Source: Merluccius polli (lineage: Eukaryota; Chordata; Actinopteri; Gadiformes; Merlucciidae). Taken from it: a stretch of 64,000 nucleotides of DNA. The notes under the pieces were generated by a model. The model saw only the letters and a list, made by a program, of their open reading frames with translations, was not told the DNA's origin and did not search any database. A program made the translations under genes and the position numbers. Below, in pieces: positions 52,660-64,000 of this stretch; position 1 is the stretch's first letter, and each line of letters begins with the position of its first letter. Location: contig JAOPHQ010001990.1 in NCBI GenBank assembly GCA_030340625.1, forward strand, positions 315,001 through 379,000, read 5' to 3'.

Positions 52660-54172
52660 AGAGGTTTTGCATTGGTTCCTAATTTATATCCTGGATAACA
52701 CTTTCTTCACCTAAGGTGTCCGTAAGTACTAATGGGATGAAGTCCCAATATTTCACACTTGTTAGAGGTTCTCTCCAGGGGGGCCCTTTGCAATTGCACC
52801 TTTATCTATTGCGCTTAATTCTGCCAGTTTTAGTCAAGGAATTCTCAGATGTGGTTTGTAACACACTTTCTCTGTATGCAGGTGATTTATTATTGTTAAT
52901 TTCTGACCTAATATCTATCATCCCCCAGACAATCGAACTGCTAAAAAGGTTTTGAACGTTTTCAGGGTATAAACTGAACTTTTCAAAGAGTAAATGCTTT
53001 CTTGTAAATAATCTAGCCCTTTAGAGCCCTGGTAAGTACTTCCCCTTTAAGATATCTAGAAGCAATTTCAAGTATTTAGGTGTAAAAATCTGTTGACAAT
53101 TATCAGACCTTTACAAAACCATTTTCACACCTTTAATTGACAAGCTTAAATTGGACCAGGAAAGGTGGAATGGTTTGCATATAACCATTGCTGGGAGGTT
53201 AAATTGCATTCAAATAAATATGCTTCAACTACTTTTGTATCATTTCCAATGTCAGCCAGTCTTTTTACCCAGAGAGAGTTTTTACAAAGACACAGAGCTG
53301 TAGGTGGATTGGCACTTCCTAACCTAAGAAACTATTATTGGGCAACCAATGTACACAAAATGACCCTCTGGATCCAGGGACCGACATTGAGTTGGTGTGA
53401 ATCTGATGCCAAATGCCCCCTGCCCTCCTACCTCACTTTTGGCTTTGCCAACCCAATTCCCATGCAACCCAATTGTTGTTTCAACTATAAGAATCTGATC
53501 TCAATTTAGACTTGCTTTTGGACTCCAGGGATTGTCTAACCCATGTGCAATAACCATCTCTTTCTCCAACCATAACTGATATGGCCTTTTCTCTATGGCA
53601 GAGATCAGGCCTTGTCAGGCTAAGGGAACTGTACATGGGAAGATGAACAAAGTTATCGATTAAAATGACTAGGATGATGCATTCATTCGATTGAATGATA
53701 GTACATCTTGATTTCGGGCTAAATCCGATACAATTTAAGGTTATCCATCGCAACTGTCTTACCAACTCCAAACTCTCTAAAATATATTCCAGTGTCACAG
53801 ATAACTGTAATAGATGCCACATGTCACCAACAAATATGACACACATGTTTTGGTCTTGTACTCATTTACAAGGTTACCGGACACCTTGCTGAGGCTTTGA
53901 ACATTCTGTTGACACCATGTGCCGAAATAGCCATTTATGGAGTATTACAAGGTCATCAAATAATTAGGAGGAAAACAAAGTATGACGGTATTGCTTTTGC
54001 ATCCTTATTAGCACTTAATATACTTAATATTGTTGGAGTGGAAGTCACCATTTGGCCACAAAGCATCTCTATGGCTCAAAGACCTCACGATGTTCTTAAA
54101 CCTGGAGAAAATCAAGGACAACTTGAGGGGGTCATCTGGAAAATGTCAGTCTGTTTGGGGCCCTATGATTAA
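52660..54172 (+). pseudogene. L1/Tx1-type LINE ORF2 remnant
   Basis: Plus-strand frames read the second half of an L1-clade reverse transcriptase. There is an RG..QG.PL motif (about 52767-52795), the catalytic box as YAGD (52875-52886; the first Asp is replaced by Gly), then SGYKLNFSKSK and F.YLGV. After these come the conserved tail words GRLN.IQIN, LPNLRNYYWA and a C-terminal CHMSPTNMTHMFWSC block (53813-53860). Frames change at least four times. It has a 5' truncation and no endonuclease. Confidence 0.8.
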
Positions 54173-54371
54173 TTGCATAGTTTAATTAAAGACACTTCAG
54201 GACAAATGAGACACTCGCCGTTGATGCACACTGTCACTGTGAATACATGTCAATACATTTCAAATGTAAAAAAAATTGCTTAGTGTATTTCATTGTACCT
54301 GTTATATTAATAAATAAATGTATCAAATAACGTTTAAACTACAGTTAAAATACATCTAACTGAGGGAAGAA
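54173..54371. other. LINE 3' flank, no gene
   Basis: AT-rich with taaataaatg near 54310. Probably the 3' UTR of the L1 remnant, but its end is not defined. Confidence 0.35.
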
Positions 54372-57010
54372 TATGCAACAAGATGACCCCCACCAAGGGG
54401 TTATATGAGTTGGGCATTCAAAATGGGACCCTGGTGATCTTAATAGAGGACCCAGTGAACACCCAGTGATATCAGGAAAAGTGGTCTAGGTTAGGTTTAT
54501 AAGCTCTTTTCACCCAGTTTACACCGGTTTCAATCTGTTGATATTGTAACCCCTTTATAACCGGGCGAAATAAGGCTATGTGCTAGACGTCATATCAGCA
54601 CATTCTTTTTTATTTAAAATAACAACAATTTAACACTGTAGTGCCGCAAACTTAAGGTGGCCGATCGATATCACAGCAGTTCATCCTTGGCAGATCGAGT
54701 TTACCACCCATAATGCATATCATAGCATGTACCAGTGCGCATGCGCAGGCACAAGTCAACAGGAACTTCATACTTGTATGTAACCACGACCTGTAGAAAC
54801 ATGCAAGTGAGCAAGTGATTGTTAGACGAGCGAAAGAACGACAAAAGAAAATGTATATTTCTGCTGCTTATTGGGTAAGTGTTTCTGTGTTTACAGAAAG
54901 TCAAATGTGCACCCTGAATTTCCATGCTGCTAACTTAACTGCAATTGCCACGGCGAACATACAAGTGGATTACAAGACTGTAATCCACAGGGCCATAGGT
55001 ATGCAGCTAAGTAGCAGCATGATGGTGCTACCTAGCATAATCTGCTATTTATGCAATCTGCTACCTGCATAAATAGCTAGCTGGCATTCGGTGTGATCAT
55101 TTGGTTGTTAATTGGCGTGCTACAAAACTCTTTCATTACATTGCAACTAATTCTATATTATTACAAAAGTGCTCATGTTGTTTATTTTGCAAATTTTGTT
55201 TACAATTGTTTAGGCTACTGTGTACAATTTTTGTAGAAATCCGGAGTAGGTTCATGAAGCCACTGATTCTTATGTTCCAACACAGAGAATATATACTTTC
55301 TAAAACATGTGAGCGACACTTCCTCTTCTGGTCTCGGCAGACAGGCCCTTCTAGGGATATCTATTTGTCGATACCCCCTTGTGGTAAGGCCGTAGGGCCA
55401 GACCGCTGTGTCATGTGATTGCAGATGTGACCTCGTGACCCTAAGTTAACAAGTAATGAGTAGGTGCAATCATGGTGTATGTACAGTATAGGTTGATTAT
55501 AAAGAAAATGAGGGTGTTTCTAATTCAGGTGAAATGAGGTCTAAATGCTACTGTCGAATAACGAAAAGACATGAGCAAAACTTTAATTGTTTGCCCATTT
55601 ATGAACGTCATTTCACTGGGAGTCAATGATATTCAATAACCATCTTTTCAACCATAAAATATTCACTGGGGAGACATACCAGCCTAGCCAACTTCAATCT
55701 GTGGCAAGAGTCAATTGAAATTGGCTCGGCTGGCATTTATCCTATGAACCAATAGCATTATATTTCAACAGAGTTCATACAAATAAATCCCATATGGAGG
55801 CAAATGATAATTGATAAATAATGTTGGAAAAGAAGACTATACACTTAGTAAAATTATTTGGAGAGGGAACCAAATCCTCATGGGGGAGTAATGCAGTTAA
55901 TATGAAAGGAAATAACACCACCACATAATGCCACTGAGAATAGAGGCGGTTAATGGTTACTTGACATCAATGATGCAGTAAATTAAACTGCCACATGGAC
56001 AGAAAAACATTGAAATTAATAACTGTTCACTTCATACTTACTGAAGAGGACAGGTCTGATAAGCTGTTCGAAATTATGTGTGGTGGGAGCTCTGGGATCT
56101 CTTACAAAAAGTGGAAAGGAAGCCATTTAAATGTTAAATCGCAATTCATGAAAATTATATTTTTGCTTCCAGATCCAGAAAGATATAGGTTAACCCAGTT
56201 CAGAGTCCATGATGTTATGCTCTAAACCAACCTAAACTGGTACATAACATCAAGTTATCTGATCAGTATTATTATCTCATTGGCTGGATTTTGAAGCCTA
56301 CCACGAAGGCACTCTTCTCTAAAGAATTTGACTGAACTTGAAATCAAACCGTTCTTTACTCAAACCAAGTGCTGGGTTGTGCCAACTAGTATGCATGAGC
56401 TATAAGTATGAGCTAAGACATTATAAATGAATGGCTTGTAATTAAAAGCTATGCATATATTTGTGTGCTGGGAAACACTGCAATCCACAGGGACTCAGTA
56501 TCACTCATGCATACCTGTTATTGTTATTCCAAGTCTAGTGGAATCCTACATAGTCAAATGTCCACTTCCTCCTCAATATCCAAGAAATGTAGGTCCACAC
56601 GTATACTGAAGCAAAAGGATAGAACATGTATTCACAAAATAAATGACACTATAGGGTAGATATAGAAATTTGTATATTTTGAAAAAATGGCTGATCAACA
56701 TCACATCTGGTGGTAGGAGCTGGTAAGGTTGGAATACTTAAAAATCTCAAACTTTCGATAGCAACAGTTATGAACCAAACCACAAAACTATCAGCAATAC
56801 CACGCCAACATACATAGCCAATCACCAGTCATAGCCATTTAAAAAATGTGGATCAACATAGTGCCTTCTCCTAATTTAAAATTAATCTTGGATCCTGGAT
56901 TCCTATATGATGGAAAAACATAGATTGGAAAATAGTTTCTTTGTTTTATGTTATATGTCTACAGAAACTATAAAAAGACATATTCAAGAATATAATCATT
57001 ACATGCTATG
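54372..57010 (+). repeat. long anonymous repeat, copy B, first parts
   Basis: Blocks 54372-54470, 55672-56240 and 56250-57010 match 4690-5380 and 10722-11260 in order and orientation. The 1.2 kb between 54471 and 55671 has no counterpart in copy A and shows no clear inverted ends. It holds AT-rich sequence with short frames only, and a short tandem string (ctgctacctgcataaatagc-like) at 55000-55090. Confidence 0.75.
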
Positions 57011-57247
57011 GTAAACAAAAACAAGTTAGATATATCAGTATGCACAATACACATGCTCTGATGGACTCTCCTATTATATTACATATAATAATGTAGAACA
57101 TTATTATATGTATATTATACAAACATATGTTTACATAGAAATGTAAACATATGTTTACATTTCATTATTTTAATTTTTTTACATTTATTTAATGGAAACA
57201 TTTCACATTTCATTATTGTTTCTTCATCGTGTATGTTTGTAATATTT

Positions 57248-57282
57248 CTTGTATGTATGTATGTATGTATGTATGTATGTAT
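57248..57282. repeat. TATG microsatellite
   Basis: About eight uninterrupted tgta units. Just upstream, 57120-57165 carries repeated acatatgtttacat palindromic words. Confidence 0.85.
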
Positions 57283-57289
57283 AATTTCA

Positions 57290-58060
57290 TGAGATCATCA
57301 TCATGTCGAGGCCTCTGGGGCAACCTGGTCCAGCATGCCAGTGCGCAGTTCATCAGCACTGGCGTAGCAAGTGTCCTTCTTCAGCATGTCCATGTATGTT
57401 ATCCTCTAAGCACCATGTGTGGCTTTACCATCTATGGGTTCCCAGAGGACAGGTTTTGAAGCGATGAGGTCAGGATGGCGCACACTATGGCTAGCGAGCC
57501 TCATTCTCCTTTGATTAATCTTTGTGGTCACCAGCGGTAGACCAGCAGAGGTCAACATTGTTCATGTGTTCCATCCATGAGACATCCTAGGACATACGGA
57601 GCATTCTGGTGCACACCTGTCGAGCGATTTCGACAATGAAGACAAAGAGGTTGCGCTTGATCTTCCTGCTGAGCTCAGACTTTAACATTTTCCTCATATC
57701 CTGCAGCACCTTTTAGGCAATTGCCCTTCGATTCTTGAGGTCCTTCAGGGAGGATGAGATCCCTAACAAGACCTGCCAGATGGTCATCCGCTTCTCTTGA
57801 TAGCCGTTCTCCTGAGGTCTCAGCAGGGGGTCTATCACAGGCCGAAGGCGGGTTGAGAATCATCCTGTTAAAGGTTTTGGCAGAAACTGAGCTGAGGCTG
57901 ATTCCTCTGTAGTTGTCTATGCTTGTTAGCACAGACAACTAGACCATGGGGTTGGGATGATGTTGAGAATGTTCCATTGGTCCGGTAGTTCTCCAGCATC
58001 ATAGGCTTGGTTGATCCAGTACGATGTTTTCAACGGGAACATACTTCAGCACCTCTGAAA
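57290..58060 (-). pseudogene. RTE-type LINE ORF2 remnant
   Basis: On the minus strand, 57938-57800 reads NYRGISLSSVSAKTFNRMIL, the RT1-2 motif of RTE-clade LINEs, and then a frameshifted continuation. From 57540 to 57290 it reads the RTE C-terminus (HPDLIASKPVLWEPI.G, then YMDMLKKDT). The catalytic palm between them is deleted. It is inserted in copy B of the long repeat (copy A lacks it). Confidence 0.75.
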
Positions 58061-58126
58061 ACACTCCATCCTCACTTCACTCTTCAGGGATGTCTTTGCC
58101 TTCATATACTCTGCCTGTGTAAATAA

Positions 58127-58601
58127 TAGGGCTGCCCCTGACTAAAGATTTTCTTAGTCGGCTATTAGTCGCCATTTCAAGCCGATACTTGACTAATCGT
58201 CGCACTTTTAATGTAATTATTTCAATTTATTTTTTGGGGCATCAGAGATTGGTTTGAGTTCCAGGGCGAGAGGGTTGTAAAAGAAACACTTAACCTTGTG
58301 CTACTTTACAGATAATACATTACAGTAATAATCAGCCTTTAAAATATAATTTTGACAAGTACACGCACGAAGCGGGCCGCCGATTAACGGCATGGACCAA
58401 GCAGTTCTGAAGGTTGTCAACCTAGAAGGAGACATTGAACATATTTAATAATCATATTTAACCGTATAACTGCACACAACTTTATTTTAAAGCAAGCAAG
58501 TGGAAAATTTTTTTGTATTTTCGTGTCCGGTGCGTGTGGATGTGTGGCGCTCCTCCGGGGGAGCGGTAAGCCGGTTGGTCAACTATTAGGGGGCAGCCCT
58601 A
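58127..58601. mobile_element. hAT MITE, 475 bp
   Basis: Ends TAGGGCTGCCCCTGACTAA and TTAGGGGGCAGCCCTA are inverted, flanked by gtaaataa/gtaaatag (58119-58126 and 58602-58609, one mismatch). Non-coding. Confidence 0.87.
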
Positions 58602-58745
58602 GTAAATAGGCAATCATCAATAGGGAGGTCACGGCCCGCTGGCATGGAGCGTGAAGGAACAGGGTATTGCCATCTGCGGCATCCAGGAGCACCGGATTGT
58701 CCATGAGGATGGCATGCTCACAACTTTGAAGACCATCTCTGTATG

Positions 58746-59525
58746 TTAATAGGTGAACAAACAGTAAGCTATATCAAACAAAGAAAGTTTGGTTATAAAC
58801 AATGGTGCAAATAGTTGCCGGAAGTCCAAAGGCAAAAATAATGTAGGCGCAGTTGTCAGCTAGTTAGTTGCTGTCAGGGCCATAGCCAGGGTTTAGAATG
58901 ACTGGGGAGTAAGCTAGATACATGGGGTCACTTTTTAATGAAAGCCCCAAGGACATATAAGATTATCAATTTGGGGGTTCTAGCCTTACAGGAAGTGACT
59001 GAATGGAGCACTTGCTAAGTGTGCCATTGAAAGGCATTACAAATAAAATGTTTGCTATAAATTCATCTAAATTCATAGGAAAGAGATGAACTTGGCCATT
59101 AAAACTATCAACCATCGGGCGCCTTGGGATCGCTCGGTGAAAATCTTGAGTCTTTTGGTGAAAGGGGGGCCACACGCAGCGCTGTCATAATGCTGCTTAT
59201 TGTCATTAAAGCACAATGACAGGGGGGCCGCAGATCCCCCCCCCAGGGTCCGAAAGGGCCAAGGTTCGGTGTGGGGGCCCCAGTCAGGCACATACACATA
59301 GTACAGACAAGTTGTCAACTCGTGATCAGTTTATAGCGCCAATTTTATTTTTTTACAATATGTAAATAATTACCAATTGGCAGAAATGTATTGCTTTTTG
59401 CCCATGCTAATAATATCTGCTACAGAAGCCTATGTGAAAGCCCCCTTCATGTCATGTTTTGTCCTGTCTGCTTTGTTTTTTACAACAAGGTGCATCAACC
59501 ACAGAGACCATTTTTATTCTTCTAT
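58746..59525 (+). repeat. long anonymous repeat, copy B, last parts
   Basis: 58746-58872 and 59391-59525 match 11230-11330 and 11395-11531. Between them, about 58875-59290 begins with a cagggccatagccagg terminus and is CG-rich and absent from copy A, so it is probably another hAT-type insert whose right end I could not fix. Confidence 0.7.
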
Positions 59526-59539
59526 CATAGCCGCCTGGG

Positions 59540-60960
59540 TAACACGTGTGACACACAAGCTGACAACCCTTGTCTGGTCTCTAACTATAGACCTATAGCC
59601 ATACTCCCAACAATATCTAAGCTGCTTGAAAAAACGTTATACAACCAATTAAGCTTCTATCTTGAAAGCAACAACAGGCTAAGTGACTGCCAACATGGTT
59701 TCCGTGCAAAGCGGTCCACCATGTCAGCTTTATTACTCTTCACTGAGGAAATCCGAAACTCTTTAAATAGAAGACACGCTACTGGAGCAATTTTGATTGA
59801 TTTTCGTAAAGCGTTACAGTAGACCACCTGTAGACCACCTGATTTTATTATCCAAACTTCACCTTTTTAATCACCCTCTGTTTTAGATATGATTTCCTCT
59901 TATTTAACAGACAGATCGCAAGTTGTCAAAATTGACCATGCAACATCTCAGCCCTTATGGTGTGGCATGGGTGTTCCTCAAGGAAGTATTCTTGGGCCTT
60001 TGCTTTTCCTTTTATACATTAATGATCTCCCACAAGTGTGTAACTACTCTAAATGCCTAATGTATGCTGATGACACTGTGCTCTTTCTGTCAGACTCTAA
60101 CCCTGATACCATAAACTCCAAACTGTCATCTGATCTTCAATATTTGCATAAGTGGTTAAATGACAATCACTTAACCATTAATGTTAAAAAAAAACTAAAT
60201 GTATGTATTTCCACTCATCCACAAAGCATCTGTCCTTTACTAGTCCTATCATCCTTTCAAATCAAAATATTGTCATCGCCAAAACATACAAGTATCTGGA
60301 TGTGTTACTTGACTCACACCTCACTTACTGTGAACACACCTCCAAGTTAACTAAAAAGTTAAACCAGAAACTATATGTATATAACAAGATTAGACCATAC
60401 CTATCCTCTACTGTTTCCAAAACCTACCTGCATGCGATTGTATTCTCAACCATTTCTTACTGTTTACCAATATGGTCTCTCACCACCAAGGAAGTTACTG
60501 AACCCATCGCACGGCTATACAACCGAGCTTTAAAGATCCACAGCAATCTTCCTAAATGGACACACCACTGCACTGCACTCACTCAATCACATGCTCTGTC
60601 AAAATTGTATTTACAGTCATGCTATCACATTTTATTTTCAACTCCAACACTGCACCTCACAAACACTCATCTCCCTCTTACCAACACATAACATGCCCCA
60701 AGTGTGAGTCACTAGATCCGTCTCCATGGCCCTCCACCCAGTGCCCGCATACAATAATGGCTATGGGCAGAGGTCCTTCATCCATAGTTTCACCAAAGAC
60801 TGGAATGGCATTCCCTATCACATTAGAGCATTACAATCCATCACACAGTTCAAAAAAGTTTATAAACTGTTACTCCTCAACACATACACTTGCGAACACT
60901 GACTTTTATAGATCACTGTCTGTGCTCAGTCTGCTGTCTATATGATTGTCCTACTGATGT
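59540..60960 (+). pseudogene. Rex1/CR1-type LINE reverse transcriptase, 5'-truncated
   Basis: Plus-strand frames cover most of the reverse transcriptase. First come SNYRPIAILPTISKLLEK and HGFR...ST (59584-59725), a break near 59820, then VPQGSILGPLLF and the intact YADDT box (60063-60077). A frameshift near 60190 follows, then KYL..LLDSHLTY, the thumb and the C-terminal tail with FTKDWNGIP (60790-60815) and SITQFKKVYKLLL. The endonuclease is absent. About three frame changes and one stop make it inactive, though it is among the better preserved LINEs here. Confidence 0.82.
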
Positions 60961-61195
60961 CTGACGTGCAGGGGCGTAGCCAGGGCATTATTTCTTGGGG
61001 GGCCAGCTCTGGCCAGTCTTTTATTTGGGGTGGCACTTGATTGTCAAAAACTCAAAAACTTGTTTTAGGCTGTAATTTATTTAAAAATTGTGATAAGTGC
61101 AATATTGCAAAAAAAAAGCAAAAACATCACACACATGTCCCATAATGCATAAAGAAAAAAAATCAACAATATTTACAATGTACAGAGAGAGAGAG

Positions 61196-61277
<82 letters not shown>

Positions 61278-61301
61278 TGAGTGAGTGAGAGTAGGTAGAT
61301 C
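60961..61301. repeat. hAT-like terminus and GA/GT microsatellite
   Basis: A caggggcgtagccaggg terminus starts at 60969 without a visible partner. An AG run (61183-61198), a GT run (about 61199-61267) and a GA run (61267-61290) follow. Frames through the dinucleotide repeat are not genes. Confidence 0.7.
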
Positions 61302-61597
61302 CAGTGGTTAAATTGGGCCGGGGCTAGCCGGGGCTCAGCCCCGGCACATAGGGGCTCAGCCCCGGCACATAGCCCAAGCCTGCCTGCAATCGCGCAACAG
61401 AAATCCTCTGGTAGCCCCCCCCCCCCGCTCAACAATCGCGCTACAGAAATCCTCCGGTAGCCCCCCCCCCCCCCCCGCTCAACAATCGCGCAATAGATAT
61501 CCTCCCATTTATCATTTTGAGCCCCTGCACGCCCGGCCCTGCCCCGGACGCCCCTAGATAGAGCCCCCCCACATAACAAATCCCAATTTAACCCCTG
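61302..61597. mobile_element. hAT MITE, 296 bp, with internal tandem units
   Basis: Ends CAGTGGTTAAATTGGG and CCCAATTTAACCCCTG are inverted, with exact 8-bp duplication ggtagatc (61294-61301 and 61598-61605). Inside are two ggggctcagccccggcacatag units and three units of about 50 bases with C runs and caacaatcgcgc. Confidence 0.92.
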
Positions 61598-61605
61598 GGT
61601 AGATC

Positions 61606-61870
61606 CATGTAAATAGTTTTACATAATTGTCTTTTTTGTTTGTTAGATTTGTTATTCTTGAGAACATATGAGAGTGTCTGTCTGGGTAGCTGACAAGATA
61701 TGTCAAAATAGAACAGAAATGTTAACATTGCAATACCCATGTCCCATAATACACTCTAGGAAAAACTACAGATGAACAATATCACTAGCTAGTCCTCTTT
61801 TTTGTTGAGGTTGTTTAAGATCCAGAACTGGCAGATATAACACACAGATGCTAGTTACTTAGCTGTTAGT
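61606..61870. other. 3' flank of the hAT transposase gene
   Basis: Lies just downstream (minus-strand sense) of the transposase stop at 61871-61873. No further feature is seen. Confidence 0.35.
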
Positions 61871-64000
61871 TTACAGCAGCTGTATTCTCCGGTTGTGATG
61901 ATTTCTAGCAAATCGATCAACAAACTCATCCAAATTTAAAGACGCTGCCCTCCTGTGTTCTATGCTCAACACCCCAAGATCACTCAGCCTATCCTCTCCC
62001 ATTGTAGTTCTCAGGCAGGGTTGTGCCGATAGACGATATCATCGTCCATCGTGATTGGCTGACCGACATCACGATGTAGCGCAACCATCGTGATGCCACG
62101 CCCCCCTCCCTGTCAAACACAAACCAATCCTAGTCTCCTCTATAGCCTAAAAACTTGGATTGCTCTGTAAATTATATTGAGAATATAACTAATGCATATG
62201 CTCTTTCAAATAACCTGCAACCCAGGGGTCGGGAACCTGAGGCTCCTTTGCTGACTGAGTAGGCTCTCCGACGATGCTGAGCTTTTTACCACCTTCCTAA
62301 AACGAATGATCATGTCAATGCATGGCATGATGTCAAATGCATTTCTAAATTAGTTATATAACTTGATCTAATACAGGGTAATTTAACCTCAGTCGGATCC
62401 GCAACTTCTCACGTAAATGTAATGGTCAACAGCGCAGCCGCGTTTCACATAAATCGCACACGCATTGATCTCCAGCAGCTTCACATTCGAACTCCTGTTT
62501 TAGAGAATTTATTGAGCTCACCACCTTCTTCAAATTCACAGTCCACCCACACAAGTGCGCCCTGATTGAATCCCTTTGGTCATGAATCCCCGCTATTTAT
62601 TTTGGAGAATTAAGACGTTGCTGTCCTGAGCGTCCCATCAGCTGGAGAGAATCGCGCAGCTTGCGAGTGTAGCACAAATGGACCGAAATAAAATAAAAAA
62701 AACCTTCAAGCTCCGAATTCTTGGCCATGATGTCAAATTGAATGAAAGAATGAAGGTGCTTCTGTTAACACACATTTATTAAAACACAGAAGTTGTACCC
62801 TTTTTACCAACCAACGCCATTGCATCAACTGTTCTTGTGGAAGCGACTTTTTTTTTTTTTTTTTTTTTTTGTCTTACGTGCAACATATTGAAAAGCCCGG
62901 ATGAGTAGGCCTAGGCTAATGAGTAGGGTTAGAGTAACTGTTTTTTATGGGTTTATTTTTGGCACACAAAAGGTCCGGCGGAGAGAGAAGTCCGGTGGGT
63001 CGGCGCTGGAAAGAGCGCGCGGCGCTTTGTGTGTCCACTGAATGACTTCACAATGTATCGTTTTTAAGTAGAAAAAAATATATATTTATAGTAAAAAGTA
63101 TTATCGTAAAAAGTGGTCAAAACGACGATATCATCGTCAATCACGATGTTTTATGGTAATCATCGACGAGTGCCAATTTAGCGGACATCGCCCAACCCTA
63201 TTCTCAGGTGTGTTTTGACAAGCTTCAAGCAGGAAAAACTGCGTTCACAAGCAGCTGTGCTGACAGGTATTGCCAGTGCAATTTTGCAAAGCCTGGAGAA
63301 AACATCAAAGACCTCCTGGTATGGTTCAATAAAAGCTGCCAGGTCTACAATTGTAGGTGGTCTCTGCATCCCTTGTTTTACCTTACGATCTGAAACTCTT
63401 TTAATTTGGTAGAGTTCATGCTCAAGGTCGACAAGGTCACACCCATACAATTTGGCAAATGCAAAAAGGCTATCTTTGTCACAGAAGCTTTTGCTACTTG
63501 GATTTAAAGCTTGTATTCCACGCATTATGTCACAATTTTGATTGGAGAATCTGTTCCTGAGCTCACTGAGCATCCGGTCCAAAACCAGATTAAACATTCC
63601 TGTCCTGTAGTAATCTTTGCCATTGCCTGTTTCTTGGCTGCCCACAGTAGACGGAACACGGTATCCCTTTAGCTTTGAACTTAGTGTTCTCTTACGTTTT
63701 GGAGCAGTGTCTATAGAGACATCACATTGCTTTGCAAGCTCCAAAACAGTGTCCCACAAATCATCAAACACCTGCTCACTCCTGTAAGATTCAAAAGTAC
63801 TAATAAGTGCCTCCACAAGATCCACTGCTTTGGCCAAATCAAGAGAGGAAGACTGGAGCATGTCTGACAGTAATTTTGCATCTCCCAGAAGTTTCTTAAA
63901 TATGGCGAGAAATACAATGAACTGGAAATCAATCTGAGGCAAAAGGCCTCTGGCACCAACTGACCTCTCGCTACTGTGGTCATCACACAGTTCTTCAAGC
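61871..64000 (-). pseudogene. hAT transposase (ZMYM1-like type), C-terminal part, split
   Basis: Open on the minus strand from the right window edge down to 63201, then interrupted by the 62016-63200 element. It continues in the same frame from 62015 to a TAA at 61871-61873. It carries the hAT dimerisation block (PVSTAACERSFSCLKLVKTHLR) followed, across the insertion, by the closing LS.L..LSIE and NRRI region. The part seen is about 300 residues; the N-terminus, including any TTF zinc finger, lies beyond the window. Apart from the insertion I see no stop or frameshift. A domesticated ZMYM-like host gene is a less likely alternative. Confidence 0.8.
62016..63200. mobile_element. non-autonomous hAT element in the hAT gene
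   Basis: Ends CAGGGTTGTGCCGATAGACG and CGGACATCGCCCAACCCTA are imperfect inverted repeats, with exact 8-bp duplication ttctcagg (62008-62015 and 63201-63208). Sub-terminal acgatatcatcgtc words occur on both sides. The interior includes a T run (about 62849-62870) and no coding domain. Confidence 0.88.

Noticed and set aside
61163..61579. 138-codon minus-strand frame
   Set aside because: It runs through a GT dinucleotide repeat and the C-rich units of a MITE, with low-complexity His/Thr and Gly content and no domain.
1..64000. CRISPR arrays, bacterial operons or phage genes
   Set aside because: Repeat types, intron borders and the transposon content are eukaryotic; no regularly spaced short repeats with unique spacers were seen. 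The 90-bp array at 45.9 kb has no spacers.

Overview
This is vertebrate, almost certainly teleost, nuclear DNA, and nearly all of it is layered transposable elements. The evidence is the mix of families: L2/Rex1-, RTE- and L1-type LINEs, Tc1, hAT, PIF/Harbinger, TTAA-target (Kolobok-like) elements, a THAP plus DDE transposon, BEL/Pao, an endogenous retrovirus, solo LTRs, a tRNA-type SINE and CA microsatellites. I found no gene that I can defend as a host gene, no structural RNA gene and no CRISPR array.

Layout. 0-4.7 kb: a broken L2-type LINE (minus strand) with a hAT BED-finger remnant between its halves, then microsatellites. 4.7-12 kb: copy A of a long anonymous repeat, split by a Harbinger remnant, a Harbinger MITE and a 3.6-kb element (7121-10718) that keeps only a nuclease gene; that element carries a helicase-exon element in its right inverted repeat. 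12-17 kb: a LINE 3' end, an internally deleted hAT, and a TTAA element containing a 1.1-kb foldback. 17.4-23.7 kb: a large transposon whose 961-codon transposase and 483-codon nuclease lie in one frame, separated by a single TGA. 23.9-28.5 kb: a THAP/HTH/DDE transposon with recognisable exons, split by a TTAA MITE. 28.5-39.6 kb: L1 ORF1 debris, diverged tandem units, a split Kolobok-like transposase, a Tc1 fragment and several TIR elements. 39.7-47.2 kb: a degraded class I-like retrovirus (minus strand) with most of pol missing. 47.2-52.4 kb: a third copy of the transposase-nuclease element, a BEL/Pao gag and three solo LTRs. 52.7-61 kb: an L1 ORF2 remnant, copy B of the long repeat, an RTE remnant and a 5'-truncated LINE with a readable reverse transcriptase. 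61.3-64 kb: hAT MITEs and a hAT transposase gene running off the right edge, split by a hAT element.

The most interesting system is the transposon family seen at 7.1-10.7, 17.4-23.7 and 47.2-49.0 kb. One long protein appears to join a zinc-binding N-terminus, a putative RNase H-like DDE core, a FEN1/XPG-like (PIN-fold) nuclease with its acidic residues retained, and a C-terminal cysteine cluster. The best existing home I can name is the Academ superfamily (XPG-bearing lineage), from memory only. A 3-bp target duplication (CAG) around the 7.1-kb copy agrees with that.

Target-site duplications let the order of many insertions be read directly. They are given per feature. All similarity calls are by eye, without any database search.
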